Part shown: one piece after another, positions 46,453 through 57,017 of the stretch
Position numbering within the stretch: position 1 is the stretch's first letter
How the letters are laid out: every line of letters starts with the position of its first letter
DNA from: Leptobrachium leishanense
Lineage: Eukaryota > Chordata > Amphibia > Anura > Megophryidae
DNA length: 64,000 nt
Assembly: GCA_009667805.1 (NCBI GenBank)
Contig: CM019067.1
Location: 162,707,049 to 162,771,048, forward strand
Direction of reading: 5' to 3'
Notes under the pieces: generated by a model
Told to the model about the DNA's origin: nothing
Database searches by the model: none
Seen by the model: the letters and a program-made list of their open reading frames with translations, nothing else
Program-made: the position numbers and the translations under genes

Positions 46453-47870
46453 GGGGTGCCGACCTGTATTTTTCTTTCCTGATCCTACCCTGTTTAAATT
46501 CTACAGTAGGTTTTAAAACTCACCTTGTCACCAGTACGTGTCTGTCTCATGCTTCTCTGGAACTGCAGCTGCTTCTTCCTGTAGTAGGGCTATCAGAGAC
46601 ATTTACTTGAGCGTCCAAACAATTTGATGCCTCTCAATGCTTCTGCATTAACGGTGATTGTCTAGTCATCAATGTACATAATTGTGCATTCCTGAGCTAA
46701 ACCCCGAAATTCTGCGCAGCTCAATCTAAGTGACACCCTTCTGTGCCTGGGACCCCCTCCAGTGGCGGAATGCCAGGGCCCAGTCACGAGTGTAATAAAT
46801 ACATTAAGGGTTGAGCTCAAATCGTTAAGTGGGATAAACACATTTAGAGGAATAATACCTCTTGGCAGGTGTATTCCTGGTTTAATGTGAATAAAATATA
46901 CATATGTCTAAAATGGCAAACAGTCCCCCTAGGTGACACACAGACACCTTAAATGATAACAAAATAGCTCACAGGACCTCCGGCTCACTAAGGACGGCAA
47001 GGGAGCAAGAAGATGCATCATGGTGCACCTCAGAATAGCAGAGCCCTTTGGCATAACACCAGAAAGGAGCCCCAGATTCAGCAACCCTAAGAGGAAGCCT
47101 CGTAATAGTCACTGCACTGTTCGTGTTTGCAATTAAAGGTTTTTCCTGCCAGTGGCTTACCACTTTGAAGTTGTCAAGTTGATTTTGTATCTAGGGAAAA
47201 GCATATATGTTCAGCTATTTCACAATAATGTTTTGTGGGATAAATGTTTGGGGGACCTTGGTATTTTGGCGGCATTTTTTATACTTTTTATTTAGCATGA
47301 GCAATACGGTTTTGTGCAGCGGGGGGGAGGTGTCTATTCCCTGCAGTACCATTTTGGACAGTGCCTAGAACAACTTGTCGAAGCGAGCTCCTATACCTAT
47401 AATAGGTGAAGGTGATTTCTCATTGCTTTGCTGGTTGGGTTTCAAACTGTTTATATTTCTAACTTTTCGAGGCAAAATTACCCAGACTAACTTAGGGCTT
47501 GCACATTTCGGAAAAATAAATTATTGAATCCAGACCACAGACTTGATAGGAGTTATTCACTATCTACCATTGTTTCATCGATGTTCAGGTTAGGAAGGAT
47601 AAAACATGATGTATTGGAATGCATTGACATTCCGAAAGGCTTATGCAAAGTGTGATTATATTATGTATCCAAATCCACATCATTTATCCACTAAACAATA
47701 GCTTTTCTGGTAAAAAGTGCAACTTAGAGATCACATTGCTAAACTTGTCTACAGCAGTTTGCTCAAGGTTTGTTTGTATGACCAGCTGACACTCACAAAG
47801 TGCAGCACAGTGATTACAGACGAGTTACCCTTATCAGCAGCAACTCGTTGCTTAGTGAATAGTGCCTTTT
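46453..47870. other. No gene
   Basis: About 1.4 kb with no recognisable domain. The part 46780-47180 (CTCACAGGACCTCCGGCTC and a poly(A)-like AATAAAATA) could be retroelement-derived, but I cannot support more. Confidence 0.4.
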
Positions 47871-47872
47871 TA

Positions 47873-48165
47873 CGGAGCCCCGCTGGCGTCAGGAGGAGGA
47901 AAAAAAATTAACTTGTGGGACCGATTTAGATTTAGCAGATCGTTTGGACGATCTGCTAAATCGTTCCCATGAGTTAATTTTTTTTTCCTTCTGCGTGCCC
48001 CTGAAGGACCCCTGCTTTACAGTGCTGAGCTAGTGGCTCAGCCCATTAAGCCCCTGTTTTTTTATTTACTTACTAATCCTAATATTATTATAATGCTGCT
48101 ATTATTTATAATACAACCTTCTAATAATAGCAGCATTATAAAGATGCATAAAAGGGACAGAGAGA

Positions 48166-48199
<34 letters not shown>

Positions 48200-48497
48200 T
48201 ATGGCCACACAGGGAATAAACCAGGAACCCCATGCTTTACTTATCAAACAGGGGCTTAACGGGCAGAGCCACCAGCACACCACTGTAAGGCAGGGGTCTT
48301 TACACTTCCCTGCAGCCGACCAGGGAGAGCTGTGAGCAGCTGCAGCTCTGGCTGAGGTGGGAGGCCTCCGTATTAGCGTGCACTCGCAGAAGGAAAAAAA
48401 TTAACTCGTGGGAACAATTTAGCAGATCATCCCCACGATCTGCTAAATCATTCCCACTAGTTAATTTTTTCCTCCTCCTGACACCAGCGGGGTTCCG
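47873..48497. mobile_element. Palindromic TA-flanked foldback element
   Basis: The ends CGGAGCCCCGCTGGCGTCAG and CTGACACCAGCGGGGTTCCG are inverted and bounded by TA (47871-47872, 48498-48499). Each arm carries a perfect or near-perfect hairpin (TAGCAGATCGTTTGGACGAT; TTTAGCAGATCATCCCCACG). The centre holds TAATGCTGCTATTATT with its complement. A (TA)n run lies at 48169-48195. It is non-coding. Confidence 0.82.
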
Positions 48498-48499
48498 TA

Positions 48500-49085
48500 C
48501 CTTTTGACTGCAAAGACAGAATTTTTTATTTTAGTACAGGCTTCAGAAATTAAAACGTTGATATGCAAATAATATTTAAACAAAATTTGTTTAGTAGCTG
48601 CTAGTTAAATAATGTGATTTTCAAATACCTATTTTATTAACATATTTTAACTCTACAATAACTTTCTGTAGACAAATGATCCCAGAATTTGAGATAAATT
48701 TAAAGTATACATGAGTGTACTATTCATGAACTCGCCTAAGGTTTACTTCAGTAATTCAACTTCAATCTGATAGCGAAACAAATTCAAGTATAGAATTTGC
48801 TGGGAATAGGTGCAACAGCTTTATTCACGCCATTATTGTTTATCATTGAGTGCAGCTGGGTAAACAACAGACTTTGGCACAATGAAATTGTTCAACATTA
48901 ATTTGTTTTAGCAGATGTTTTTAAAGAACATTTGATAGGACACTCATTTTCTTTTCAATCATATATCATGAAGTGGTTGGACTGCATTAGAAGCATGCAT
49001 TTTCATGTCTTACCTCGGTATCTTCTCTGAATTTTGTATTTCAAATGGTATGTTTTGTTCATTAAAAAATTCCATTATCTTATAT
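48500..49085. other. No gene; AT-rich sequence
   Basis: Nothing recognised. Confidence 0.5.
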
Positions 49086-49089
49086 GGTG

Positions 49090-49436
49090 ATCCCCCACCT
49101 CCCTCTTTCCGTCCCAAATTTTTTATACGCTCTTACACCGGGGACTCACCCGATGAGCTTTGGCTGCCTTTGTCGCCTCTCCTGCTCCGGCCAGCCGGAT
49201 AGTTGGTTGGTCCCCTCCCCCCTTCTCCCCCGTCCATTTTTGGTTTTGTTTCTCTCTTTGTTTACTCTATCTATATTTTATTTTACTGTTTTTTTGGTTG
49301 TCTTGTTACGCACTGCTGTATGGTTTGATATATTTCTGTGATTGTGATTGCGTGGCCCTGCGAGGCCGTCCCTTTTTGCAACTTGTCGTTTAACTGACGA
49401 TTCTTAACAATAAAAGAAAATTTGAATAAAAAAAAA
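49090..49436 (+). mobile_element. LINE-like 3' end with poly(A) tail
   Basis: A pyrimidine-rich stretch leads to TTCTTAACAATAAAAGAAAA and ends in an A-run (49428-49437), as in L1-type 3' ends. The reverse transcriptase is not present, so this is a short 5'-truncated copy at most. Overlapping frames (49005-49393) are hydrophobic through T-richness and lack domains. Confidence 0.5.
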
Positions 49437-49925
49437 AGAGCTCAGCATGCAGAGGTGAAATGGCTCAGCAACGAAAGGGTTAAAAGAGGTTTTCTGCTTT
49501 TTGGTTCATGTTCCTACCATGTCCAATGACAATTAACATCCTTATACACTGCTGACCTTGCATCGTCTACTTGATTTGTATTGGTTTCTTGATATCTGTC
49601 AAATTTGAAATCTCTGAATAAACAGAGAATTTACAAAAAATTCCATTATACACAGGATATTCAGAAAATACAATTTTAAGCTAGATAGTTAAAGTGATAC
49701 TGACATGCCCAAAACATGTGGGGCTCATTCGAAAGGAATCCTTATGTGTCAAGTTTTTGCTGACTTGTATAATTGGAAGAAGTTAGAGTGTCAATGTCTA
49801 TCACGTAACTTGGCATGCTGGAGTTGGGATGGACAGCCCTCTACTGAGTCTGTGTACCTGTCAGTGAGCTATGAGTAAGCCCTTATCGGCACTTGCGCTT
49901 ATGTTTGCTAATGGAAATTTTAGCT
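49437..49925. other. TTAA-element end fragment, then no gene
   Basis: GAGCTCAGCATGCAGAGG and CAGCAACGAAAGGGTTAA (49437-49480) match the end of the 41473-42622 element. The remainder is unassigned. Confidence 0.5.
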
Positions 49926-50130
49926 TTTTCTTTTTTGAGAAAGGATTTTACCAGGAAGGATACATTGAGATTTCTCTCGTTTTCAAGTATGTCCTGGGTG
50001 ACGAGTATGTACCGTTAGGTGTCTTGCCCAAGGACACTTACTGGAGAGGTGCTCGTTGGAATTAAACCCATGACTCCACAGGCTCTCTCCTTACAGCGCA
50101 GTGATGTTACCTCCACTCCACCCAGCCGGT
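49926..50130 (-). mobile_element. tRNA-derived SINE, second copy
   Basis: The minus strand reads ACCGGCTGGGTGGAGTGGAG, a mutated B box (GGGTTTAATTCC), GTGTCCTTGGGCAAGACACC, and the tail CTCAATGTATCCTTCCTGG to an A-rich end. It matches the copy at 38802-39011 throughout. Confidence 0.86.
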
Positions 50131-52097
50131 ACTAGCTTTAGTGATTCAATTCAAAAATATGAGTGAGCCAATATAAAAAAAATTCAAAAGCTGAAAGAGG
50201 TTGATAAATGTATTTCAAAGCAGGGAAAGAGACAATCAGGCTGAAACTTTTTTTAAACTTTGCAATTAAGCATGTCTATTTGAAAAAAAAAAATCAAACA
50301 TCAATATGATGATTGCCGAAAATATGCCTTATTGGATGTTTTACTAGTCCTCGTTTTTTTCAGAGCAGCATCAATTTTCAATATTCAACGCTATCAAATT
50401 TTTTCAATTAAAAATTAAGTTTTCTAAAACGCCTACTGAAAGAATTAGATCGAGTCCCTACTCCCTAGTTGATAACACGGAGTCGGCATAGGAATCCATG
50501 GAGACAAGCTTGATCCTGTGTTTCTAGTTCCCAGTGTTCTTTTGCATACAGTCAGAGAAGGTGGCAAATCACACTGCCCTTTGCACTGAGGGGACGGAGG
50601 AAAAAAACATTTGTTTTAGTGTAGTCATTGTCAAGTCAAACTGTAGAGCCATAGAATGGTCAGCTAATGTACAAGCAAGTGGAATAATAAAAAGACTGTA
50701 ATTCAGTTTAGGTAATTGTAATCAGCAAACGTCTGTGAGAACTACTTGTCCCTGAATTCAATTCAGCTCCGGTTAGGGTCAGCCAGTCAGAGCAGAGGTC
50801 AGGTTTCCCAGCAGCCTCAGAGACAGAGCTGTGGAGGAAGGGAGGGGCCATCTGAGAGCTCCATGCCATGCCATGAGGCAGGCAACCTGGACATAACAAA
50901 GTGCACAGATTTACAAACATCTTCAAATCCTGGAGTGGCAGCCGGTGAGCCAAAAGACTATTTTCACAGTCATATGTAGGAAAGGATTGTGTCACAGTCA
51001 TGTACAGAAAATGAATTGAGCCAGTTTAGTGATAAATGCAGTCTGTTAACTTGTAGATCTCTTTCATGCTCAGTGTGAGGAAATTCCACGTGCAGTTTTT
51101 ATATTAGTTCAGTTCATGTCTGTTTTCTTTAACTTAAAATATATTTTGGCAGTAATGATATTCTAGAAGTGTGTGCTAGTGAATGTATATGAAACTCGCA
51201 CAGAAGTAATGATTAACAAGCTTTATGTGCAATGTATTTATACAATTTCTGTATTTCTTTCTGTTTAAGGTTTTTCACCTTTAAATCATCGCTAATCCCA
51301 TCGCTAATTCTAATTCTAATCGCTAAAATACTCATCAATTTAATTCAGCTATCTATTCATCACTATTCAACTATTAATCTACTCAACTATTCACCTATTC
51401 ACCTAATCAATCTACAGCAACTTAATTTACCCCACAATTTACTGAAATTATACTTAAATACAAGCGAATGAAGAGTGGAATCCCATTATTATTTCCAGTG
51501 TCGATGTTTGAATTTCCTTTCAAGCGGGAAAATTGTGCAGAAAGCCATAAAGCTTGACAGTCATTTTAAAGTGTTACGTAATGTTATGTGAGATTAGTAC
51601 CCAGGATGGTTTCCATGTGCAGAAAGGCTCCCGTCACCATCAGTATCCCGAAGGAATAGAGAGTCTTTCCTGAACCCACCCAGTCAACAGCCGGAGCTCC
51701 TTCTAGTGTGAAAACAAAACTTAGAATAACTTTATTTAAAGTTTACAATTACAAACACAAGCAGAGGAATGGGTAGAATATAATGGTAAAACACACCCAG
51801 GTGTTTCCATACTGAATGGCCTTCCCCTTCCCACACACACACCCTGGCATAACAGACAAAGGCTGGGGAAGGGACAGAGAGATCTGGTTCAAGACAGATC
51901 CTGGGGGGTTTGGATGAGAGCATGGGGAAACAAAGGAATCAATTGCTTGCACTGTATACAACATGACACTACAATAAATACATCAGGGAATAATAATATA
52001 ACACAGACATCAGGGGATAGGCACAGAAAACACTAACACATGGTACCTAGAATTGTAGGTACAGGGTGACTGTAACATAGAGGGTTGGGGAATAACA
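50131..52097. other. No gene in about 2 kb
   Basis: No domain on either strand. 51240-51470 contains repeated CTATTCA/CTAATT words. 51720-51960 with AACTTTATTTAAAG could be the end of an old LTR on the minus strand. Neither is strong enough to call. Confidence 0.4.
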
Positions 52098-52101
52098 TTA
52101 A

Positions 52102-52501
52102 CCTCCCTGGCGGTCCAAATTCTGACATATTTTATATGTCAGAATCGGTCCAATTAATCTGGCCCCTAGCGGTATAAGTGTGGCTCAGGGGTTAACTTTC
52201 AATACTGAAAGCGGTATCCCCGAGCCACACTCGGGCCAATACTTACATGTCCTGCGCTCCCTCGCTGTCCTCCGCAGTCACACTGGAGCCGATTGCGATG
52301 TCACACTTCCTGGTTCACTCCTCGCGAGAAGAGAACCAGGCAGTGTGACTTTGCAAGCGGCTGGAGGAGACTGTGGGGACTGCGGGGATCAGCGAGGGAG
52401 CGCAGGACATGTAAATATCCAGCCCGAGTGTGGCTCGGGGATACTGCTTTTCGGTACAAAAGGTTAACCCTGAGCCACACTCGGGAATACCGTCAGGGAG
52501 G
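52102..52501. mobile_element. TTAA MITE, 400 bp palindrome
   Basis: It is bounded by TTAA (52098-52101, 52502-52505) with ends CCTCCCTGGCGGT and ACCGTCAGGGAGG type. Long inverted arms include GTGTGGCTCAGGGGTTAAC / GTTAACCCTGAGCCACAC, CATGTCCTGCGCTCCCTCGC / GCGAGGGAGCGCAGGACATG and CACACTTCCTGGTTC / GAACCAGGCAGTGTG. piggyBac-type ends and target. The overlapping frames 52180-52533 are in the arms and are not genes. Confidence 0.85.
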
Positions 52502-52505
52502 TTAA

Positions 52506-52811
52506 ACATCAGGCGTACACCTACCAAATGCATCTTTAGGTCTTTTTGCTGCTTGTTTACAGTTTCCTATGCAAACTACAGAAAGTGTTAACATTTAATA
52601 AGGAGCTGGAAAAGCCAAGTAGAAAAGCAGCAAATCAAGACACAATTCAACATGCTGAACAAAGTCTTCTTGGCAAAGCAGATTTGTCAGCTGCAGATGA
52701 TCACAGTGGTTTCATATGTTTAACAAAACAATAATTTCCATTTGATGACAGAGTTTGAAAGTAATCTATAGTACAGTGATATCACAATTACCATTTTAAT
52801 TCGGACACGCA
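52506..52811. other. No gene
   Basis: Unassigned sequence; the frame 52546-52734 has no domain. Confidence 0.45.
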
Positions 52812-53058
52812 CAAGAGGTTATTCACCCACCAAATAGCACAGAGTGGTGAAATTTGCTGATGCCAATTCGGGACAGTTTTGCAGTTATCGTTAACGGCTG
52901 ATAACTACTTCAGCGACTACAATTTTGGCCAAACATGGTCACCATTTGCTAAATAGTGCATTCACCCTATTTTCTGTGAAATGGAATCGACGAAGTACGG
53001 TGAAAATCAAAGCACAGAAATTGCGTGCAATTTTAGTGCTTTGTGAATGGACCCTTAA
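52812..53058. repeat. MITE related to 23142-23900
   Basis: AGAGGTTATTCACCCACC at the left, GTGAATGGACCCTTA at the right, and inner AATTCGGGACA, CATTTGCTAAATAGT and GAAATGGAATCGACGA blocks parallel the other copy. Confidence 0.6.
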
Positions 53059-53164
53059 GAATTTGTGGACTTAGTTGGAGAATTTTGAAAACAATAATTC
53101 AAAATGACCACCCTTCTGTGAGACAGTGATTCAATATCGCAATTCACCCGTATTTGGGCAAATA

Positions 53165-53215
53165 TAATTAAATATATGTATGTATATATATAAATATATA
53201 CATATATATATATAC
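53165..53215. repeat. TA-rich microsatellite
   Basis: TATATA/TATGTA run directly next to the Penelope-like end. Confidence 0.85.
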
Positions 53216-53719
53216 AAACAAAATCAGGGAGAGAGCACTCCAGTCAAACACATTCAAAAAAACCTGCAACAAAAGCTTCATGCATGGGTGCATAATACCA
53301 GCTCCTACCACACGTTGAAAAATTCTTAAATCTAAGCTTTGTTGAATAAAATGGTGGAAATTTGGTTCGTAATGAACAGCCGTGAATTGCTTAAGCCTGC
53401 CAACAGCGTCAATGTAATCCACCCTCTGGCAGGTCCTACTCTGCAAACCTAATGACTGCCCATCATGGGATAAGCTCACTGAGGATCAGGTCCTTTCCTG
53501 GAGTTCCCGCAGATCAAGGTTAAATAGAACCTGGAGGAGGAGGAGTACCTATGACAGGGAGGGGTGCTTACCCAATGGATTCATATAGAATTCACATGGG
53601 GGACCTGATCCTCAGTGAAAGGACAAAAAAAATACAGAACAGTGAGTATGAGGAAGACACAGAAAAATAAGAAAAAAAACAGGAGAGAGAAAACCAAGCC
53701 CCAACCAGAATTATGAATA

Positions 53720-54213
53720 TTATGTGACGTTATTATAGTGGGTTAAAAAACCCGAATCTACATTAAGTCCTTCTTTTATACTGTTGAAATATGTGATCAT
53801 TTTCATTTCATATGTTTTGCGTTCCTGGTGGTCTTTAAAATGGCCTTTGAGGATTTTAATTCTGAGGTTTTGGATGGAGTGGCCTGCTAGATTGAAGTGA
53901 TGTCCCACTGGGGTACAATATGTATTTTCCTGGTGGTTCCTGATGGAGTGTCTGTGCTGGTTCATCCTGAGATTTAGTTTAAGGCTGGTTTCACCAATAT
54001 AGCAGCTCTTATCACATGCCGTGCACTGGATCATATATACCACATTTGCAGACGTGCAAAGGTATGAGCCCTTGATGTTGTGTGTGACGTTGTTGTGCTG
54101 TGCAGTGCTGCTGTCACATATATGTTGGCACAGTTTACAGGGTTTGTTACAGCGTTTGGTCCCATTTTGTATGTCGTCCTGTTCCTGAGTGAGTTTGCTG
54201 CGGACCAGTTTTT
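53720..54213 (-). pseudogene. Penelope-like GIY-YIG endonuclease part
   Basis: Order from the N-terminal side: LVRSKL, a cysteine-rich CNKPCKLC segment (the zinc-binding-like linker of this class), then the GIY-YIG nuclease. The nuclease has VVYMIQCTACDKSCYIGET for the two tyrosine motifs, an arginine in LRMNQHRHSI and a glutamate in RKTYEMKMI. The stop is at 53720. In the whole element this domain nicks target DNA for insertion. The fragment is open over its length, but the provirus removes it from its reverse transcriptase, so it cannot act as part of the original protein. Confidence 0.88.
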
Positions 54214-54217
54214 GCCT

Positions 54218-54871
54218 TTGATATGGATACTGCAAGAACATCACAGGAATGGCCACGGTCCAGTGATGAGAGATAGCTGCTTTGTCACCAGACCCAGTGA
54301 CCATACAGAAAACAACTTGAGTGAGAATAACAGAAGACCAGGACACAAGTGCTGCCTTAAGTGGTTTCTTTTTACTCTGGAGCAAAATGTCATAAACTTA
54401 GTAGTTTTGTCAAACATATGGAGCGTCACAAATTCATGGATTACAAACCGATACGTCAGCATTATAGGAAGAGGTGTTTTTTCTACTTTGGGCAGTACCT
54501 AGACCTACACAAACATTTCCTGTACTTGCCTAGTAGGCACGCCTAAATTGACGTCACAGCTATATCCTATTCTAGGAATAGGAATGTTCCATAGGATGTA
54601 TTTAAACAATTGACAATGGACCATGTGTATCCCTCCCTTCCTCTCGGCTGGTCAGCCTTTAGTTTCTAGAGGAAATGAAATTGAATAGAACATTTGCACT
54701 CCTTGATAACAACAGGAAGCCAAGAAAAAGACCATACTTCAGCATTACCTCATGAATTAGGCATTTGCTGAGCAGTCAATTTGGCCCTATATATTTATAT
54801 AGATATCAAATATTACTAGAATATAGAAATATGAATTCATTGAATTATCTACCATATTTCAATCCCTTTCA
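54218..54871 (-). repeat. Provirus 3' LTR
   Basis: This matches 63098-63752 except for six substitutions and one T-run indel. After it (toward lower coordinates) comes GCCT and the Penelope-like endonuclease. The frames 54080-54546 read across it and are not genes. Confidence 0.93.
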
Positions 54872-55137
54872 ATCCGTCTTTTGATCATGAATCACGTGAT
54901 CACTAATTAAAAAAGAAAACTAAACTAAACTAGTGAACCTTACAAAGGGTTACATTGTCATCATATTATACATATATAAATAATTCTAATACGTAGAAAT
55001 AAAAAAAGAAAAAGAGAGATTAGTAATTACTCATAAGAGGGGAACGTTGAAGAGGAATCAGAGTAGGTGGGGTGGAAGTATAGGATAGGCTGGCATCATA
55101 GGTGAGTTAGAAACGCAACATTTCTCAAGGCATAGCA
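54872..55137 (-). other. Provirus region between env and 3' LTR
   Basis: No accessory gene is seen. The sequence just before the LTR on the minus strand (CAAAAGACGGAT) is only a weak polypurine tract. Confidence 0.55.
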
Positions 55138-56981
55138 TCAACAATTTAAAAAAATGGCAATAACAAGAATAATCATAACGAGATACATTAAACCATGTAA
55201 AATAGTTGAACCTAGGCTACCAAAAATAGAACTAAAGCCAAAAGTCCAATCAAATCCATCTAAGGGACTTGATACTTTCCTGAGTTGGGTTTGAATTTCC
55301 TCAATATCATGTATATCTTGAGAAACTTCACCTGAAATGTCATCAATGTGAAAACAACAATGGGTCAAATTAAGAAGACCACATACACCACCCTCCTTCA
55401 TTAACAAATAATCAAGGGCCATACGATTCTGAATTACTGCATTTCTAATCTGACGTTGCTCAGCAGAAAGAACTGCTAGAGCATGTGTAGTGTGATTAAA
55501 CAAGTCATCAACTAAGTCAACAAAAAGGTTCATTTTAGAATACAAACGAGCAACACCATATGCGGGTAGCAAGATTCCACCAAATCGCTCTGCCTCAGAG
55601 GTTTTGACAGATATGGAGGAGTGACGAGAGCGATGTACAGTGTTATGTAGGTCAATGCGCATACCAGACGGAACATAAGGGTGAATAGTATGAGATGGAC
55701 CAAAAGACCCAAAACACATTCACCAACATAAGTTCTAGGTATTACCAAATATGCCCATTTACCACATAACCAGTAAAAAGGGGGTTAAGGGGCAAGGTAG
55801 CATAAGCATCAATATAATATGTTGCAACCATTATCATACTAGAGTATGTGCCATCTTCCACTTGCAAGGTCCAATCTTTTGGACTGTTGGAATCATGTAA
55901 GTTAAGTTTCCCAAAAGATGCTACATTCCACACAGTATTTTTAAACAAAACATGGGTAGCATTAATTGGGATGCGTTAATACATCCAAACATGAAATCAG
56001 CAGAGTTGGCGTTGCCAACACTTACAGGGAAAGTTTTATCCATCCATTGCCATAAACTTACACATTTATCTGTATACCTGGGTTAGAACAAAGGGAGGAC
56101 ACTAACTTAGAATGCCAAGGGGTGCTGAACCAGGAAGAAGAACTATTACCGTAAAGAAAGGAAACACGAAAAGTGGCTTGTATTCATCTCAGAATTATTA
56201 GGGACATACATATGATCCATTATAACCTGGCAAGGAGGTTCCTTTCTGTTAGGTTCTGGTGAAGGCATTCTACCAGTAATGTTAAATCTCATTCGTATCA
56301 CTGCAGTACCACGATGTTCCTGTAAGAGGGGAGCACGTATAAAAGTGGCACGGATTGTTAGTAGTTTTAGAGAAAGTAGGCAATGTAAACACAAATCATC
56401 ATCAAAAAGACTTAGATTCAAAGCAACTCCTTCATACGGTATACCATATTTAGAACTAGTTGTTTGGCCATACATATCCAGCAGGACTTGTTGAAACCTG
56501 AAAGTTCATATATAGTCTGAGCAGCATATGCATAGTTATTAGGTCGATGCAAGTCTCTTTTCAAACGAATATTAAGAACTGGACGACGAGCAAAGGAGAT
56601 ATGTGGGGACCTACAATATCTTCCCAGAAACATCTGTGATAGTAACATGAACTACCAGAAAGTATTATGAAATAAATCATAATGATTAAAAGCGAACCAA
56701 CAAAATACAACAGTTCTTGGAAAAAGAGCAAAACATCTTGGTAGTAGTTCTAGCAATAGACACTGCAAGTGTAAAATCAGAGTTAATACAATATGTATTA
56801 CTTTTGAAAAAAGAAAGTTCATCAAAAAATAAACAGTTCGTGTAAATGAGGACAAAAAGGTACTACTCTTCAGGTTGAGTAGGACAGTTAAGAGGCATAA
56901 AAAAATAAATGGGGGAAAACGATTCTTCAGCTGGGAAACCAGCCAACAGGTTAGCAGGGGCTTACAACTGCTGTGGCCCAC
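55138..56981 (-). pseudogene. env: env (surface and transmembrane subunits), broken
   Basis: The first piece (56981-56652) has a hydrophobic leader-like stretch. The surface part contains CWIC (56483-56472), the CXXC motif of gamma-type envelopes. Further pieces at 56475-56146 and 55948-55742 are in different frames. The transmembrane subunit (55719-55138) is open. It has a degenerate basic cleavage region (RSRH), a hydrophobic GILLPAYGVA stretch and heptad-like sequence. QNRMALD follows, then a cysteine motif C-X7-CC (55383-55354) and a C-terminal membrane helix with almost no tail. The surface part is disrupted, so no complete envelope can be made. Confidence 0.85.
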
Positions 56982-57017
56982 ACTCCAGATTCATCAGGGA
57001 TACGTCACAGGAGGAGG

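Noticed and set aside
49005..49393. Hydrophobic frames that look like membrane proteins
   Set aside because: T-rich LINE-like 3' region; hydrophobicity comes from base composition.
50708..51001. 97-aa minus-strand and 77-aa plus-strand frames
   Set aside because: They overlap antisense, show no domain, and have no splice or repeat context that would support a gene.
53590..53625. Hammerhead-like CCTGATCCTCAGTGAAAGG in the Penelope tail
   Set aside because: CTGATCC does not match CTGAnGA, and no stem III or cleavage site follows.
54080..54546. 140-aa and 61-aa + strand frames, with twins at 63065-63427
   Set aside because: Antisense to the provirus LTRs; the duplicates exist because the LTRs are duplicated.
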